Shown here in pieces: positions 45,216 through 56,693 of a DNA stretch of 64,000 nt. Source of the DNA: Megaustenia siamemsis. Lineage: Eukaryota; Mollusca; Gastropoda; Stylommatophora; Ariophantidae. Each line of letters opens with the position of its first letter. Positions within the stretch are counted from its first letter, which is position 1. The DNA is taken from positions 65,609,640-65,673,639 of the forward strand of contig JAVIAB010000101.1 in the NCBI GenBank assembly GCA_032433765.1. Reading direction: 5' to 3'. A program made the position numbers and the translations under genes. The notes beneath the pieces are model-generated. The model was not told the origin of the DNA, ran no database searches, and was given only the letters and a program-made list of their open reading frames with translations.

Positions 45216-46257
45216 TGAAAAGAACGGGAATTGAATGCATCTCACATACCCAGTCTCAATTCCACACGTGAAATGTCCTAAAAAGATGAAGTTACCACAC
45301 TGACAGTCTGCTTCGTGCATAATTTAGAAGTGATCCATTTACACCCAAGTCTAACATGCAAGCGCCACATGTATCGATCAGAGAATGAAGGTTTATTTAA
45401 TTCCATGAAACGTTTTTTATTTCGCCTGAGATATTTCCGGAAATATAACACAAGGATGATATATAGAAACATAACTGGCTGGTAAAATATAAGAATAGGA
45501 TAATGCAGTTCATCTGTCTTCTGAATCTAACCAATCCAGATATCTTTATGATAATACATTTGTTTGGAACACTAGGAAACAGAAATAGACAATAAAAACA
45601 TACGATGTTTATACCATTAATATCGTTCAGGAATTCATTAACTGCTTTGGGCCAACCGAACAGTTTTAGCTGTACACAAGCTGTGTCATCCTTTGTTACC
45701 ATCAAAACTACATACACATAATATATAGCTTACCCTATATTGAAAAAATGTAAGCTGTAACAGAACGTTGAAATGTTTAGATTAGAGTCTTTATATCAAA
45801 GATATATTCATGTGCGTTGCCTGTTGATATGTTTGTAGCATTTTTCGTTGTTTATGACGACGATTAAATGCTTGAGGACAATATACAAGTTCAACATCTT
45901 GAATTCAGGAACAACAAAGTCGTATTTGATGATTTATGTATTGTTGTTGGAAAGTAGTCTTTGATTCACGGTTCTTATCAATTTATTAAGCATTTTAGTC
46001 ATGGTGCGAGTTCATATCATGAAGTGATTTCAACAAATTCTGACCTCGATCAGTTACTCTGTATTCTAGCGCATTCTCTCGTCTGTGTTCTCTGATATAC
46101 TTTCATGTGAGAGCCAATTTGTTAGAGCTATAGACGTATATGAACAAGTTCATATAGTTGTTTCTTCTTTCTTTGGACTATCAGTGGCGAGTTCTGAATT
46201 CTAACCTCTTCCATTATGAATCATTAATCCCAGTTGAACTACTCTACATCTACAAAG

Positions 46258-46318
<61 letters not shown>
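46258..46318. repeat. (AT)n tract next to hAT end
   Basis: About 60 bp, ending one base before the hAT terminus CAGTGGCG. Confidence 0.85.
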
Positions 46319-46321
<3 letters not shown>

Positions 46322-46900
46322 TGGCGTATACTGGTTTTGGAATCTGGGCTACCGCTGACATAATAAATAGACATACATTATATTCAGTAGGCTAACATGA
46401 AGTAATATTTGCTAATGGCATCACTACATTGTGAATTACTTATTTATATGTAAACTCTATCCGTCTTGTTTGGGACGAAAATGTCTCGATGACATTGTCA
46501 TTGAAAGTACTGATGGGTTGGTTTATAAATTTTTGAAGGAATGATTTCTCAATGGACATTATTGCCTAACCAGATAAGCGTTCTTGTGTCTGAGTTGAGC
46601 GACAATAAGATTTGATTCTCTTGAGAGCAGAAAAAGTTCTTTCTACAAATGCTGATGCGCATAACGTCGTTATAAATAGGTTAGGGGAATTTCCGATAAT
46701 CAGACATAGTTTCACTTTCACTTTGTAACGCTTCTGATTGGCTAGAGCTATAAATATCCCATGAAACCGCATTTTGTATAGGTAGCTCTCGCCGTATAAT
46801 CTTGACGGGAATTTTTGAATGTCAAGGTAATTAATTCAAAGTCTGAGAGAAGAGGACTGTACCGCTGCTTATTAGCGGTTTCATGTACTTAGCTTAGTTT
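46319..46900 (-). mobile_element. hAT-type transposon, 3' end
   Basis: The terminus CAGTGGCGTATACTGG (46319-46334) has the CAGTGGCG start seen in ZMYM1-like hAT elements. The coding end on the - strand at 46566-46772 has FVERTFSALKRIKSYCRSTQ, the hAT dimerisation block (ERxFSALRRIK), then ERLSG, an in-frame TAG (46563-46565), and the same frame continues AIMSIEKSFLQKFIN. The catalytic part lies further right (unreadable here) or is lost. 46790-46900 contains more of the same sequence without a recognisable frame. Confidence 0.75.
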
Positions 46901-46944
46901 CAGTTTCAGTCACAAACGTTATAGTGGCCATAGGAAAACCTAAA

Positions 46945-46954
46945 TAAATATATA

Positions 46955-47006
<52 letters not shown>
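46945..47006. repeat. (AT)n tract
   Basis: About 55 bp of AT dinucleotides, followed by the sequence GGCCTTGAATAAC, which resembles the AT/ATGGCC junction found at the tails of LINE-C (compare 48106-48122). Confidence 0.7.
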
Positions 47007-47010
<4 letters not shown>

Positions 47011-48104
47011 CTTGAATAACAATCTTGTTGAGCGAACTAGTTGTCACTTTACTTTCTTATTGTTGTTGTTGTTGTTGTTGTTCCTAGTCTCTAGCGACTT
47101 CGTCAGAGATGAAAGCGGCAAACGCAACAACAACAACAACTTTCTTATGATAGAGTATGTCCTGAGAACTCTTGCTAATTGTCTTCTTCTTCTCAATAAG
47201 CCCTAAACTATCTTATTCCAACCTGAAATTACTATCAAAGGTCTAGTGTCAACTGCGATATCTCCTTCTCTATATTTTGTTCACGTTCGTCTTTCTATCT
47301 GAATTCTTCGTTGCAGTCTTTATTTACATATATAAATATAAGCCTCGTCACGTGTACATGTGCAGTATGGCCTTCCTACTTGGTACATGTAGTTGTTAAT
47401 GTGTCTACAATCTGCTCAATTGTGGCTTTCGGAAGTGTCTACTCTGCTAACACATGTAGTCTGACTTTCAAGGTCTATTTGCCAATACATCTGCCTGCAC
47501 CTTTCCACTGTATTATTACTGTATCATTCCTAATCACTTGAAATCTATATATTATGTTTTCTCTATCTAATACGGTTACACATATGAACATTAATAAAGC
47601 TTCTAAAATTATATGTACGATCACCATGATTTTATTTTTGTCACTACAGTACATGAGTCTACAACTATTAACGATATTTCAATGCTGCAGAGTTAAAATT
47701 ATAAATAAAAAAAAAAACAGATCGTGGAACTATTTATTCCTATGTTTAATTACTGATTTTCCTGTAAAATAGTACTTTGTCTTATCTTTTCATTGTTCTC
47801 TCTATTCTAGATCCATTAGTTCTGGTTACTCTACAAGTTGTTTAGTTATTCTTCATGTTGTTGTCAGTTTCGCTGTTTGTGTTTTCCAAAGAAGGCAGCA
47901 TGCAGGCCAAAACGCCATGATTTTGTTTCGTTCCTCATTTGAAAAATTACTTTGTAGATGTGTACTCTACACCCCACCGCTTTTTTCATTATTACCAGAT
48001 TTACCTCATAGAACTGCAGTTATTTCAATGTTCCCTGCATACATTTTGGCACTTTATTTAGTGTATTCACATTATATAAATAATAGTTTCTCATTCACTG
48101 CAAC
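47007..48104. other. Unassigned DNA
   Basis: Contains (GTT)n at 47060-47083 and (AAC)n at 47128-47142 about 45 bp apart, able to pair as a hairpin. No gene recognised. Confidence 0.4.
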
Positions 48105-49430
48105 TATATATATATGGCCCTTTTCGTCTTGTCAGACGGTCTAGTGGAGGCTATTGCGTATTTTTTTGAGGCATTGTTTTTGCCGAACAGCTTCTCTCGT
48201 GGCTAATTCTACCAATGTTTGACAAACACACGCGGTCACATAATGAACAGGTCAGGCTCGCTGGTCCACAGGGTTTACCATCCTTTTTCATGAGTCTCTT
48301 CTCTTCTAAGTTCTGTCTTAGCACAGTCTCAAATGTTGTTATACCGTTCCTTATACGTGCTCTCCATGATGTGCGATCACTTGCCAGATGTTGCCAGTCG
48401 TTTTCACAGATGGAGAAGTCTTTCAGAGATGATCTGCAGATATCTCTATATCGTAGTTTAGGTCTGCCGATTTGTCGTTTTCCGTGTTTTAGCTCGCCAT
48501 ATAGTATTTGCCTAGGAATGCGTTTTTCTTCCATCCGTTGGACATGCCCCAGCCATCTTAGCCTTCGACTTCTGAGCATCGACATGATTGTTAGGGTCTT
48601 AGCACGTTGCAGGACAGTTAAGTTGGTTATTTTGTCCTGCCATTAGATGTGCATTATTTTGCGGAGACATCGCATGTGGAAGACATTTAGTCTTTTTTCC
48701 TGGTTTGAGTATGTTGTCCAGGTTTCGGATCCATATAGTAGTGTGCTAAGCACACATGTTTGATATATTAGAAGTTTAGTCTTTCGAGTTAGTTTCGTGT
48801 TGTTCCATGTCCTTTTTGTGAGTTTGCCGAAGGTCGTAGCTGCCTTACCAATTTGACTGTTTATTTCTTCATCAAGAGAGATGGTTTGCGTAACTGTGAA
48901 TCCAAGATATGTAAATTTCTGTACTGATTCTAGTGGGCAGTCTTTTAGAGTAATAGATAGAGGTTTGAAGTCACCTTGATTTAGTATTACTGTCTTCTGA
49001 ACATTAATTGACAGTGAAAAAAGGTCGCATGCTTTATCCAGGTTGTTGATCAGCGACTGTAGGGTGGCCTCACTATGAGCGACTAGGGCTGCATCGTCAG
49101 CAAATAAAAATTCTTTAAGTAGGGCAACATTTGTTTTGGTTTTTGCTCTTAGTCGTGCTAGGTTAAACAGTGAGCCATCTGGTCTAGTGCGAATGTAAAT
49201 ATCTCCTGAGCTGTTTTCGAAGGTGTAATTTAGGAGGGCAGCAAAAAATATACCAAAAAGGGTGGGGGCGAGGACACATCCCTGTTTCACTCCTTTGTTG
49301 ACTTTGAAATTCTCTGATGGACTCCCATCAAAATGGACTTTGCCATTCATGTCTTCATGGAAGGAAATTATCAGCCTAAGTAATTTAGGTTGTAAATTCA
49401 CTGCAACTAGTGTGTTATTTAAGGTAACTT
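48105..49430 (-). mobile_element. LINE-C, best-preserved RT in the window
   Basis: Open 49401-48643 (252 codons) and 48585-48151 (144 codons), with one short break at about 48590-48640. RT: palm B VKQGCVLAPTLFGIFFAALL, then palm C KEFLFADDAALVAHSEATLQ with an intact FADD, then palm D/thumb FSLSINVQKTVI, then KFTYLGFTVTQTISLDEEIN, then VLSTLLYGSETWTTY. The C-terminal part has RRLRWLGHVQRMEEKRIPRQ, then a Cys-x2-Cys-x12-His-x4-Cys motif (CSLCDRVCLSNIGRISHERSC, in two parts) that could bind nucleic acid. An (AT)n stretch follows the stop at 48100. The 5' end is truncated within the RT; no endonuclease is seen. Confidence 0.85.
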
Positions 49431-52400
49431 ACGTTTGGCGGTTTCGGTAATGATGAGTCCTGGAAATGTAAGAATTTAAATTTAAGCAACAACCAATATA
49501 ACCATTCATTTGTTGCACCAAAATCTGAGGTAATGTTTGGAGATGTTTTAGCTTATTTTTGTTTTCTTTTCTATATACAGTGAAAGATTTAATTTGCGTG
49601 TCATACGGAATATGAGAATGTAGATAAATTTAGATCAGATATCATTTGGAGAAGAGAAACATGCTATCCATTTCTGCATGCATCTGTCATCCAATTCTTT
49701 CTTGAATTTGTCCTCAATGGTGGTATTAACTCTTTTGATATTTATTGCATTGATTCTTTTAGCATTTCCCACTGTTCATCAATGCTTTGTATCTTCTCTA
49801 TTGCATTGTACCGGTTTTGAATTGTGATTTTATACTTCTCTTGCAGCTTCTTGTCTTATATAAGTAAATCTAAATTTAACTTGAGGTTAACTGAGGTAGA
49901 CATGTATATATAAACATATTTATTGTTAGCACTTAGATTTCGGGGTTTACAACGGATCGGCGCCACTGAAGATGTGGCATTTCCATATCTCTTACGTTCC
50001 CATCATGCTGTTCTAGTGATTGTGTCGTGTTCTTTAGAGGAAAAAAAGATGCGCAGCTCATATGCCAGCACTAATGTTATCGATTATTTAAACTAGATAT
50101 ATTTTGCCATTATTTGTCATACATATTCGTTTGTAACATGTATTTACACTTGTAAAACTGTCATTTTACTTTGATGGCGCTCTCTGCTTGGACTCTAAGC
50201 GCCGGACTGCTTCAGTTGTTATTGTTAGTAACTTGATATCAGTATTTAATTTGTTTTTTTATTATGCGCTTTATTTGAACCAATTATATAAAAGAAGGAT
50301 CATTGACATTGATTGTTAAATACAAAATAAAACAAGTAATAAATGGTTGTCCATATGAAGAGTAAAATTCTTTACTTTCAGGCAAGCTAAATCTGCATCA
50401 CGTTACTTACACCTATTTCTCCGTCCAGTGTCTTGATAATCTGTGGATAAATGTGTTTCTTCATTTAAACTGCAATCCTTAAAAAATATTATCTTTTATC
50501 TCGGATATTGTTTTTGTTGTTGTTTGTTTCTGATATTGTTTTCGTTGTTGTTTACCTCTGTCGAATATCGAGGGAGCTACAAAGTTAACATGTTGATTAG
50601 TATGGCAGTTCCTGATATTTTCATGCAATGTTATTGTATATTTTGTTTGACGCCTGTCTCTTCATGATAATCTTTCGCTTTCTCCTATGATTCCTTGTCC
50701 TTTTGTTATATATTGTCAATGTAGGTAGGAAGTCAAGCACAATGCAACCTATTCTCCAACCCCCTAAAAAAAAATCGCCAAGAAACTGAAGACGGAAACA
50801 CCTGCACATTTTCATCTGATAATCAATTTGCTTCCAGTTTTAACGTTCTTGTCTCCTCTTTATATGTATACATATATTATATGTAAACATCTTACAATGT
50901 AAAGAATAATATAACGTAATAACAGACAAACAAGTCAATTGTTTTATTAAATTCATAAGCGTACATATATATATATATTTTTAAAAGGGTTCCTAACTAC
51001 CCTCACTGATTAATTCACAGTTGTGTCTATTATTACAGATAACCATAACTAACTCAATACAACGTTACAAAAATACTTCTAATTGAAATGAGTTACTTTG
51101 TATTATTATTGCAGCGACGCCTTTGATTTTTGCTACACTCATTTTAAGAAATAGCTCTTCAGTATTCCATAAAGAGCTTATAGGTAACATGTTTATATTA
51201 TGTCATCGGACAGTGGAAAAGTTCATGAATTTGTCGTTTTACAGAAACATATGCTATAATAATGTTAGTATTTCCTTAAATGTATAGTTACGATGTTCAG
51301 AAAAGTCAAACAAAATATAACACTACCATTAACAACTAATCATACTTTTTTAGGCTTGAAAAGAATATTAAATAGCAAATACCACAACTCTTGGAAAGTG
51401 AGGCTGTTCATTTAGCGAATTGCCCTTTTTGCCTGATGGCTACACTCTGCCTGGCTACAGAGTTGACATTCCTAATGTTATAAGAGAAACAGGACAAGTA
51501 AATTACTTCACGGTGGATGGTTGATAAGTAGCCATAACTAGACTACAAGAAAAAATGCATGAATGAAAAGTGTTTCTAGAAACGAGAGTCACGCGAGTGA
51601 TATAGAAAGATTGGTCACTAACGTAGAAATGACTTTCTTAGTCCTTTGTTTCATAATCATCGAGTGGCGTCTTCGCAACAAAGGTTGGCTACCATGGATC
51701 GTCATTCCACTCTGTTTCTTGCTTTGATAGTGCAGGTTGTCATAGATTGACTTGTCCATCTTTTGATATTACTCGTCCGTTAGACAAACTGTTTGATGTG
51801 CAATGACGGCAATGAGACTTTTATTACATGAACATTAACTCTACGTAGCTGCTGTTGATACATCTCTTGATACCTTAATAAATTTCATATTGTCCATTAA
51901 ATTATCCAGTAATGATATGGAAATAAAGGATTTCCTTAGCAGGAAATTGTACGTGCTTTTCTCAACCATACGTTATGAAAACAATGTGATCATCACTGGT
52001 TGTAATATTGTCACTTGATGAGTATCTCCTTGAAGATTGTTGTTCCCTTTTTTATTACAGATTTCAATTTAAGGGAAATCTTACTTACCTTTTTTTTAAC
52101 GTTCTAGCGTTGCGTATCTTTACATTCTTATAAAATATATGATCACCTTCAGTTATTTTAATAATGATGTTTAATTCCTATTAGCCCCTCATTCATCACA
52201 TGGTGTCATTCTCAGAGATGTTGGCAATAATGTTTTTCTCAAACTCCCGCCTTTACCTGTACTTTTTATGGATTTCATTGTTGTTGATTTATTTCTGGAC
52301 ACGTTAATCCAATGTCAAGTGGATTTGCTCGTTGTCTTTCTCATATATTCTGTATAAAGCCATTCAAGGTTTCTCAGTCGATGTACACTAAGCAATCAAG

Positions 52401-52535
52401 ATATGTACTTTACTTTCCGTACCATATTTTAAACATATAATATGTATATGTGTATATATATGCATTAGTTCAACGCTGTAATAATCTTCAGAAGAAACAG
52501 AACTTCAAAAACATCTGCCGTCACTTAATAAAAAA
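49431..52535. other. Unassigned AT-rich DNA with one LINE-B scrap
   Basis: 51655-51790 on the - strand matches the LINE-B end (the 'gcgtcttcgcaacaaaggttggctaccatgg' region and 'gtccatcttttgatattactcgtc'). The remainder shows no recognised gene or element. Confidence 0.5.
51655..51790 (-). mobile_element. LINE-B 3' scrap
   Basis: Counterpart of 35900-36020 and 36968-37090: reverse-strand DQXRDRVEWRSMVANLC-like codons and WTSNIKRWT-like codons. Confidence 0.65.
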
Positions 52536-52539
52536 TGTA

Positions 52540-52985
52540 ATATGCATAACATGAAACACATACTGAAAAAAACCATACGTTTATCAATGGGAATACCGAG
52601 GAAGACATTAAACATTGCTATAATACATCAAGTTATAAAACAAGTAACAAACTTTAATTATCTGGAAACAGCATTCTCCGAAGATGGTACAACTGATAAA
52701 GAAATAGAAACTCGATTCAAGAAGCACACAAAATATCGGGACAGTTATTCCGTATACATTAACAGAAGGCAATACATATTACCACAAATAGCCATCTTAT
52801 ACAGATCATATTCATTCCAATAGTGTGCTACCAATGCCAAACATGGTCACTAACGTCTAGGCATAACATAAAACATTGTCACCACAGAGATTGGGTATCT
52901 GAGAAAAGTGTCTTGGAGTAACCAGAAAAGTCAGAATCAGAAATGATTTTATAAGAGAATAAGGAGCAATGGGCCAATCATGAGC
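52540..52985 (+). mobile_element. LINE RT thumb-region fragment
   Basis: Open 52542-52820: IIHQVIKQVTNFNYLETAFS, then GTTDKEIETRF, then PQIAILYRSYS. It has the FxYLGxxxSxDGxxxxEI order of a LINE thumb region and is 5'- and 3'-truncated, with frame lost afterwards. Confidence 0.6.
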
Positions 52986-52999
52986 TCCATACAAGAAAA

Positions 53000-54235
53000 A
53001 CAAATCCACTGGTGTGTCTGTAGAAGCGGAGGAGGAGAGAGTAGAGAAATGGAAGATAAGAGAGTATAGAAATGGAGGAGAGAGCAGAGGGAGTAAAACG
53101 AAGATGAGAGAAAGAGGTCAAGGAGGAATAAGGAAAAACACATTAAAACGAGGTCATGAGAAAAATAAACACAAGAGGGGTCAGAATGGACAGACAAACA
53201 CGTGGGTGTAAAAAGAGGTCGAAAGGCACGTGCAGAAACGAGAAAAAATATTGTCCAGAAGTGAGTGGTCACGAGAAGCGGGGGAAGACAAGGTCAAGGG
53301 AAAAGACATTAAGACTAAAAACACGTGCAAGCCGTGAAAGACAAGTGGAGAAGTGAGTGGACGCACAGACGCGGTGGAAGGCCAATTCTGATTAGCTGAA
53401 ACGATCCAAATTTAAGGGATCAGACATTCGACAATAGAGAGAAAGAGAATTACCCCATAGGGGGGCTAATCTTAGCCCATTAGAATTAGACCGGTGAAGA
53501 CGCACATGAAACCAGTGAGATCAGAGAGACTGAGAGACCTGTGGTCGACAGGAGTACACGCGCTTATTAGAAGGCGAAAGCAAGGAAGACAGTAAGCGGT
53601 AAGTTAGTAAGCCATAGATTCAGAGACAGTTAGTAGAGATAGGAAGCGGTCAGTCATTCAATTAGAATTAGACCCGTGAAGAAGCACTTGAAACCAGAAC
53701 TGGAGATCAGAGATTTAGCGACCGGTAGAATTAGCTAGGATAGGGGGGTCATTCAATGGGGAATGGTCCACATATAAGGTTAGACAAGTATGAATGCAAT
53801 ACGAAATAAGTATTAGGGCGAGAGAGAAGCAATAAGTGGTATAGTGTGCTTAAGTGTCCGTGAGATATACATGTGGAACGAGAGTCCGAAGTGACTTGAA
53901 TAAAAGTCAGACAGCTTATCCTGAAGTACTACAAGACGAACCAGTGTCAAGGGTCCAGTAATCTGGAATGTGGGCCTGAGTGTAAACACGAGCAGAAAGC
54001 CAGGGGGCACGAACGCAGCCACAACATTCCAGCTGAGGACACGCCGCCACTAGGAGAAGGCGAAAGGCGGGGTGTAAACAAACATCGGCTGGAAGTCAGC
54101 TGGACGATAACAACAGAGAACAGCTGACGGAGGCAAGCTGCGTTGACAGACTGCGTTGAACGAACAATAACCTCCTATAAAGCGTCAAAACCTATACTTC
54201 AACAAAATATCCTTTTACGGATAAATGTCTATCTA
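53000..54235 (+). other. Compositionally distinct purine-rich block, unclassified
   Basis: Purine-rich (53020-53400) then GC-balanced sequence, unlike its AT-rich surroundings. Frames 53014-53211 and 53156-53356 are Lys/Arg/Glu-rich and look like composition artefacts. A direct repeat of about 50 bp (ATTAGAATTAGACC, then GTGAAG, then AGATCAGAGA) occurs at 53479-53530 and 53659-53712. This could be the leader and long terminal repeat of an LTR retrotransposon, but no terminal repeat pair or coding region is visible. Confidence 0.35.
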
Positions 54236-54249
54236 GGAAGAGGGTCGTG

Positions 54250-54735
54250 AGATTCCCTACTATTATCACCAAGTATCATACCTGCTGATGTAGGTGATCA
54301 TGTCTCACCACACCTTTCGATCTCGACAGTCGTTTATTATTTCTGTTGCTGACCTTCTGCCAAGCCATTTCCTGTCTGACATCGTTTCTCTCTTCTTCCC
54401 TCTACCTCATCGTCCCTCAGGTTTTTCCACATGTCACCATATATTCCAGCTGTTCCCTTCTCATTAGATAGCCCGAAATGATGATTGTTTCTTCCTAATA
54501 TTGGCTATTAGCTTTTTTTCCTTTGACCTCTTTCAGAACGTATTCATTGCCCTTCTTAGCTGTCCATAGTATTGTTAAGATTCTTCCGTAAAACCACATT
54601 TCTAGAGTCTCCAGTGATTTCAATTTTTATTGTCCTAGTGTCCATTATTCACATCCATATGATAAGAATGGCTCTCCATAACATTTAAGAACTCGTTTTC
54701 TTGTTTCTTTTGCCAAGAATGGATTGTACAGTCAT
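54250..54735 (-). mobile_element. LINE-A fragment
   Basis: Reverse-strand LINE-A end (the 'ctgctgatgtaggtgatcatgtc' region at 54285) followed by the RT C-terminal part up to about 54735. Stops are frequent. Confidence 0.65.
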
Positions 54736-54737
54736 CA

Positions 54738-55700
54738 TGTGCCATAAAGGTTGGCGTAGGCGATCATGTCCTTACACGATCTTCTATCCATAATGCATCG
54801 TATCAGTTCTGTTGTTGACTATTTTCCATGCTATGATACCAAGCTATCCAGTATTTTCTCCCTTTGTCGTCCGCGATCTCTCTTTCCTTCTATTTTGCCA
54901 GTTGTAACCAAGTATTCCAACTTTCCTCTTCTCATGATGTGCTCGAATAATGTTGATTGCTTCTTTCTGATGTTTTTTTAGGAGTTCCCTTTTCTGTTGG
55001 CCTCTTTGAGAATTTCCTCCTTGGATTTTCTTAGCATTCCTTGTACTTTCAACATCCTTCTGAAAAAATTCCATCTCTGTGACATCTAACCGTCTTTTCA
55101 TTTGTTTGTCTACTGTCCATGATTCGCAATCATAGGTCAGAATTGGTTCTATATAGCATCGATGAACTCTTTCTCACTTCTATTGACATAAATCTGTTGG
55201 ATAATATATTTTTCATTTTCTGAAATGCTATTTTGGCCTGAGCTATTCTGTTGTTTATTCAGTGGTGCATCTTCCATCTGATCTTATTATTGTGCCCAAG
55301 TATTTGACGCGTTGTACTTGTTTCAGATTTGTCGTGTTTATTTTTATGCTGCATGATGGCGATGAGTCTTTTTTTGATATGATCATTACATCTGTTTTAT
55401 TACTATACAGACTGAGACCCTTTTTGTTGCTTTCTTTCCTATTGCATCTATCATTTCGTGTAGTTCAATCTCTGTGTCTGCTTTTAAGACTGTCATCCGC
55501 ATTTCGTAAATTATTTATGTTGTGACCGTTGACTTCAATTTCTTTTTTTCTACTATTGATCTCATAATATGTTCGTTGTAAAGTGAAAACAAATCCGGCG
55601 AAAGAACACAACCTTGTCTGACTCCTTGTTTTATATATTGGAATTGTCCTATTTGGTTGTTAATTTGTATAGCAGCTGCTGTTTGTTGCCAGTACATGTT
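54738..55700 (-). mobile_element. LINE-A fragment with RT palm region
   Basis: Begins with the terminal 'ttggcgtaggcgatcatgtcc' stretch (reverse of MIAYANRYGT-type codons), then 54844-55101 (ELLKKHQKEAINIIRAHHEK), then the thumb, and at 55515-55697 palm B (KQGVRQGCVLSPDLFSLYNE). A frameshift separates the palm from the YADD-equivalent region at about 55480-55500. A further LINE-A piece in the same orientation lies at 55767-55905 after a poly-T. Confidence 0.7.
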
Positions 55701-55744
55701 TTGTACATGTAATAAACTATTATGATTCTACAATATCTTCCTAA

Positions 55745-55766
55745 ATTTTTTTTTTTTTTTTTTTTT
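55745..55766. repeat. Poly-T tract
   Basis: About 22 T. Confidence 0.85.
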
Positions 55767-55905
55767 AGAAAGCTGATTATGCCTGAGGCATTCTGCATCT
55801 CACTCCTGTTGTACATCTACCATCTGAGGTTAAAATGTTCCCATATTTTAAAATTAATTTACCTGTTTTAATATTGTTCCACTTGTCTTTATTGCGGTGA
55901 TGCAT
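55767..55905 (-). mobile_element. LINE-A scrap
   Basis: Reverse-strand match to 18849-18995 (the 'gacaggtggaacaatattaa' and 'atgcagaatggctcagg' segments). Confidence 0.65.
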
Positions 55906-55999
55906 TTATTTGGTTGTTGCCATTACTGCTGTCTTTTTTTCTATTAATGCTGCATTGTTTATATATCAGTAATTGATATACATCTGTATAATACAAAGC

Positions 56000-56190
56000 C
56001 TGTATTAAAAAACGAGAAGGGAGACGATCAAGAGGCAGAACCAGAGTAGGATGGACAGACAACATCACAGAAACCTTAGAGCAATAAAAAATTAACAATG
56101 ACTGAAGCTTCTAGGGGGATCGAGAAGCAGAACATTATATCTCCTGCACACCCGAAATAGCACAGGAAGAAATGAAGAAAGAAAGAAGTA
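56000..56190 (+). mobile_element. LINE 3'-end fragment
   Basis: Codons for a decayed RRETIKRQNQSRMDRQ stretch in one frame, RGRTRVGWTDNITET in another; same type of terminus as 8220-8370. Confidence 0.5.
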
Positions 56191-56215
56191 ATTATATGAA
56201 TTTTGAGTTTCAATG

Positions 56216-56693
56216 TTATCACCGTGATGTATTCAATGGGATCATCGCGACGGAGTCAAATTGATCACAATGATGTAGTCAAAGTGATCATTATGATTTA
56301 GTCAATATGATCATCATAATGTTGTCAATGTGACCATCGTGGTGGTGTCAAACTGATCATCGTGATGTAGTTAATCTTACAATAGTGATGTAGTCACTCT
56401 GATAGTCGCGATGTATTCATTCTGATCATTGTGATATTGTCAGTGTTGACATCGTGATGTAGTCAATCTGATTATCGTGATGTTGTCAATGTGATCATTG
56501 TGATGTAGTCAATCTGACTATCTTGGTGTTGTCAATGTGAACATTGTGATGTAGTCTATCTGACTATCATGATGTTGTCAATGTGATCATCGTGATGTAG
56601 TTAATCTGATTATTGTGATGTTGTCAATGTGATCATCGTGATATAGTCACATTGATCATCGTGATGTTGTAATGTGATCATCGTGATGTGAGT
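56216..56693. repeat. ~21/42-bp tandem repeat (GTGATCATCGTGATGTAGTC)
   Basis: About 22 imperfect 20-22-bp units alternating TGATGTAGTCAATCTGAT and TGATGTTGTCAATGTGATCA. Higher-order pairs are visible between 56450 and 56690. Confidence 0.85.

Noticed and set aside
48215..48646. 143-codon + strand frame
   Set aside because: Antisense shadow of the LINE-C C-terminal domain.
53014..53356. Lys/Arg/Glu-rich small proteins
   Set aside because: Purine-rich composition gives such residues in any frame; no homology or start context.
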